Shown: positions 30,459 through 33,343 of the stretch, piece after piece
How the letters are laid out: every line of letters starts with the position of its first letter
Position numbering within the stretch: the first letter of the stretch is position 1
From: 0-14-0-20-45-22 sp041645495
GTDB taxonomy: Bacteria > Fidelibacterota > UBA2242
Length of the DNA: 33,343 bases
Direction: 5' to 3'
Assembly: GCA_041645495.1 (NCBI GenBank)
Contig: JBAZPZ010000014.1
Location: forward strand, 1-33,343
Translations under genes and position numbers: made by a program
Notes under the pieces: generated by a model
What the model was told of the DNA's origin: nothing
Databases searched by the model: none
The model's input: only the letters and a program-made list of their open reading frames with translations

Positions 30459-33275
30459 TTAGAGCATTTTTCGGAGAAATTTACCTGTATAGGAATCGGC
30501 GTGATTGACGACGATTTCCGGCGATCCCTGGCAAACGACCGCACCGCCCGCGTCTCCACCCTCCGGTCCCAAATCAATGATGTAATCGGCCGTCTTGATC
30601 ACGTCCAGATTATGTTCGATGACGATGATCGTGTTTCCGTTATCGACCAGCCGGTTTAAAACATTTAGAAGCATTTTAATATCTTCAAAATGCAATCCGG
30701 TCGTCGGTTCGTCGAGAATATAAATAGTCTTGCCGGTGCCGACTTTGCTGAGTTCGGTCGCCAGTTTAATTCTCTGCGCTTCGCCGCCGGAAAGCGTGGT
30801 TGCCTGCTGACCGAGTTTGATATATCCAAGCCCGACATCCTTGAGTGTTTGAAGTTTTTTATAAATCGTCGGAATCTTATCAAAGAACTCAAAAGATTGG
30901 TCGACAGTCATGTTCAAAACTTCTGATATGTTTTTGTTTTTGTATCGGATTTCAAGTGTATCGCGGTTGTAGCGTTGACCTTTGCAGACTTCGCAAGAAA
31001 CATAGACATCCGGGAGAAAATGCATCTCGATTTTTTTAATGCCATCTCCGCCGCACGCCTCGCACCGTCCGCCTTTCACATTGAACGAAAAGCGTCCCGG
31101 CAGATAGCCCCGGATTTTGGATTCTTTCATCGAACTGAACAAATCGCGGATCGGCCCGAACGTTCCCGTGTATGTCGCCGGATTTGAGCGAGGCGTCCTG
31201 CCAATCGGCGATTGGTCGATATCGATGACTTTATCGAGAAATTCCAATCCAGTGATGCTGGCGTATTTCAGGGGCGTCATTTTCGAATGATAGAAATATT
31301 TATGCAACGCCGGATATAGCGTTTCATTCACCAACGTGCTTTTCCCTGACCCCGAAACACCGGTCACACAAATGAATTTTCCGAGCGGAAATTTCACGTC
31401 GATCGACTTCAGATTATTGCCGGCGGCGCCTTTAATGATAACCGCCATCCCGTTGCCGTCCCGCCGTTCTTCAGGAACCGGTATTTTTTTTACACCCGAA
31501 AGATATTGTCCGGTTAGAGAATTCGGATTTTGGGCGATTTCTTCCGGAGAACCCAGCGCAACGATGTAGCCGCCGCTTTCGCCCGCACCGGGACCTAAAT
31601 CGATCACATAATCCGCATGCTCGATCGTTTCCTGATCGTGTTCGACGACCAACACCGTGTTCCCAAGATCGCGCAGTCGGGTCAGCGTGGAAATCAAGCG
31701 GCAATTGTCCCGCTGATGCAAACCGATGCTGGGTTCGTCCAAAATGTACAGAACGCCGACGAGTTGCGAACCGATTTGCGTCGCCAGCCGGATTCGCTGG
31801 GCTTCGCCGCCGGAGAGCGATTGCGCCGTGCGGTTCAGCGTCAGATAATCGACGCCGACATTCACCAAAAACCGCGCACGCGCCTTGATCTCCTTGACGA
31901 TCTGATGCGAAATCTGTTCTTCGACCGGCGTTAATTGGAGGTTTTCGATCACGTCTAAGAATTTCGAGATCGACAGATTGCTGATGTCGTAAATGTTCAT
32001 TCCGCCGATTGTGATTGCCAGACTTTCTTTTTTCAGCCGCTTGCCGTTACAGGTCGTGCAATTTTTCACGCCCATGAATTGCTGAATCCACGCCCGGATG
32101 CCCATCGAATTGGTCTGGGTATAGCGGCGGCTCAAATTCGGAATGATTCCTTCGAACGGCGCGTTGTATTGTCCGTTGATCCGCTCGGATTTCAGGTTGA
32201 TGGGAACCGAATTGCCTTCCGTTCCATAGAGCAAAACTTCCTTAGCAACCTGCGGCAATTTTCTAAACGGCGTGACGAAATCAAAATCGTATGCTTTTGC
32301 GACGCCTTTAAGAATAGCAGAGTACCAGCCGCCGCGCGGTTGTTCGCCGACCGGAATAATGGCGCCCTCGCTGAGGCTTTTCGAGTCGTCCGGAACAACC
32401 AAATCGGGGTCGATCTCCATCTGCGTTCCGAGTCCGTCGCAGGTCGGGCACGCGCCGTACGGACTGTTAAACGAAAACATCCGCGTCGACAATTCTTCGT
32501 AACTGATACCGCAATCGGGGCAGGCGAGATTTTCGCTGAACAGATGTTCTTTCTCGCTGTTGACGAGAATGACGATCAGTCCCGAACCGATTTTCAAAGC
32601 GAGTTCGACCGACTCCGCCAGTCGCCCGCGCACCGAATCGGAAATAACCAGACGATCGACGACAACTTCGATGTTATGCTTCTTGTTTTTGTCTAAGGAA
32701 ATCGACGCATCGACATCGACGATCTTGCCGTCAATGCGCGCGCGGACGAATCCTTCGCGGCGTATTTCCTTGAAAATTTCTTTATATTCGCCTTTCCTTC
32801 CGCGGATCAGCGGCGCTAAAACCATGATCCGTGTGTCGGCGGGATAACCGTTCACCGAATCGACGATCTGCTGTGCCGTTTGTTTCTGAATCAGCTTTCC
32901 GCACTGATAGCAATACGGAATGCCGATCCGCGCATACAAAAGCCGGAGATAATCATAGATTTCTGTGACTGTGCCGACGGTCGAGCGCGGATTCTTCGAT
33001 GCAGATTTCTGTTCGATGGAAATCGCCGGCGACAAACCTTCGATGAAATCGACGTCAGGCTTTTCCATCAAACCGAGAAATTGCCGGGCATAAGCGGAAA
33101 GCGATTCCACATACCGGCGCTGACCTTCCGCATAAATAGTATCAAACGCCAGAGACGATTTACCCGAGCCGGACAGCCCGGTAATCACCACAAATTTCTC
33201 ACGCGGGATTTTAATGTCGATGTTTTTTAGATTGTGCTCGCGGGCACCTTTGACGATAATGTATTCGCTACTCAC
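30459..33275 (-). CDS. uvrA: UvrABC excision nuclease subunit A
   Basis: 938 residues, the normal UvrA length, from a GTG at 33275 that is preceded by AGGAAAG; the frame reaches 33314, but the protein family begins at SSEYIIVKGAREHNLKN. Two ABC ATPase modules: Walker A GLSGSGKSS at 33-41 and GVSGSGKSTL near 640; ABC signatures LSGGEAQRIRL and LSGGEAQRIKL; Walker B ILDEPSIGLH and ILDEPTTGLH. Zinc-binding cysteines are visible in CPDCGISYEEL...ACPTC (about 250-282), CTTCNGKRL, and CEACGGDG...CEVCKG (about 737-765), the last being the DNA-damage-binding finger. It scans DNA with UvrB and starts nucleotide excision repair. It stands alone, without uvrB or uvrC nearby. No LexA-type operator was recognised in the 68 bp upstream before the window edge. 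Confidence 0.97.
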   Translation of the reverse strand: MSSEYIIVKGAREHNLKNIDIKIPREKFVVITGLSGSGKSSLAFDTIYAEGQRRYVESLSAYARQFLGLMEKPDVDFIEGLSPAISIEQKSASKNPRSTVGTVTEIYDYLRLLYARIGIPYCYQCGKLIQKQTAQQIVDSVNGYPADTRIMVLAPLIRGRKGEYKEIFKEIRREGFVRARIDGKIVDVDASISLDKNKKHNIEVVVDRLVISDSVRGRLAESVELALKIGSGLIVILVNSEKEHLFSENLACPDCGISYEELSTRMFSFNSPYGACPTCDGLGTQMEIDPDLVVPDDSKSLSEGAIIPVGEQPRGGWYSAILKGVAKAYDFDFVTPFRKLPQVAKEVLLYGTEGNSVPINLKSERINGQYNAPFEGIIPNLSRRYTQTNSMGIRAWIQQFMGVKNCTTCNGKRLKKESLAITIGGMNIYDISNLSISKFLDVIENLQLTPVEEQISHQIVKEIKARARFLVNVGVDYLTLNRTAQSLSGGEAQRIRLATQIGSQLVGVLYILDEPSIGLHQRDNCRLISTLTRLRDLGNTVLVVEHDQETIEHADYVIDLGPGAGESGGYIVALGSPEEIAQNPNSLTGQYLSGVKKIPVPEERRDGNGMAVIIKGAAGNNLKSIDVKFPLGKFICVTGVSGSGKSTLVNETLYPALHKYFYHSKMTPLKYASITGLEFLDKVIDIDQSPIGRTPRSNPATYTGTFGPIRDLFSSMKESKIRGYLPGRFSFNVKGGRCEACGGDGIKKIEMHFLPDVYVSCEVCKGQRYNRDTLEIRYKNKNISEVLNMTVDQSFEFFDKIPTIYKKLQTLKDVGLGYIKLGQQATTLSGGEAQRIKLATELSKVGTGKTIYILDEPTTGLHFEDIKMLLNVLNRLVDNGNTIIVIEHNLDVIKTADYIIDLGPEGGDAGGAVVCQGSPEIVVNHADSYTGKFLRKML

Positions 33276-33343
33276 TGACTTTCCTGTTTTCAAAATATCC
33301 GGTAAAATTACCACCCTTTTTCGGGAACTAAAAAGGTTTTTCC

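Overview
The window reads as a chromosomal segment from an uncultivated or little-studied member of the FCB superphylum (Calditrichota, KSB1, Marinimicrobia, Ignavibacteria or a relative). The evidence is a secreted protein ending in a type IX-style sorting domain with an NYPNPFNPTTTI core, the short Bacteroidetes-type AMP nucleosidase, outer-membrane beta-barrels, a sigma-54/NtrC regulator, and candidate promoters resembling the Bacteroidetes TTTG-N19-TAnnTTTG pattern. The taxonomic placement is inference; no rRNA or tRNA gene was seen.

Layout. (1) 1-314, minus: N-terminus of a B12-binding radical SAM protein cut by the window edge. (2) 448-6008, plus: a sensor kinase and NtrC-type activator, then a sigma-54-like promoter with an upstream palindrome, two secreted Asp/Gly-rich (EF-hand or thrombospondin-3-like) repeat proteins separated by a strong terminator, and a beta-barrel protein overlapping the second one. 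This looks like a self-contained signal-to-envelope module and is the best candidate for an undescribed system. (3) 6225-9716, plus: a TolB-like propeller protein and a multidomain secreted cell-wall amidase with a sorting tail and an AT-rich internal segment. (4) 9717-10670: about 1 kb of non-coding repeats, including six copies of a 28-bp unit. (5) 10809-16328, plus: a 1593-residue hybrid kinase with seven PAS domains and an orphan 213-residue protein. (6) 16329-18415: an AT-rich DUF3800 gene and an AMP nucleosidase gene, each preceded at nearly the same distance by an identical 37-bp sequence. (7) 18457-22167, plus: Wzi-like barrel, family 2 glycosyltransferase and a flippase-like membrane protein, probably one surface-polysaccharide operon. 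(8) 27565-22081, minus: ClC channel, SpoU RNA methyltransferase, TlpA-like thioredoxin, CPBP protease and a second glycosyltransferase, mostly joined by ATGA overlaps; its end overlaps the end of block 7 by 87 bp. (9) 27751-28914, plus: alpha/beta hydrolase. (10) 30099-28918 and 33275-30459, minus: M24 peptidase and UvrA, separated by a gap holding a terminator and a short repeat cluster.

The genes combine environmental sensing (two large kinases, one with its own sigma-54 regulon), envelope construction (barrels, amidase, glycosyltransferases, Ca-binding-type exoproteins) and housekeeping functions (UvrA, RNA methylation, AMP salvage). Start codons were chosen from visible ribosome-binding sites and family lengths, so several differ from the longest open frame.
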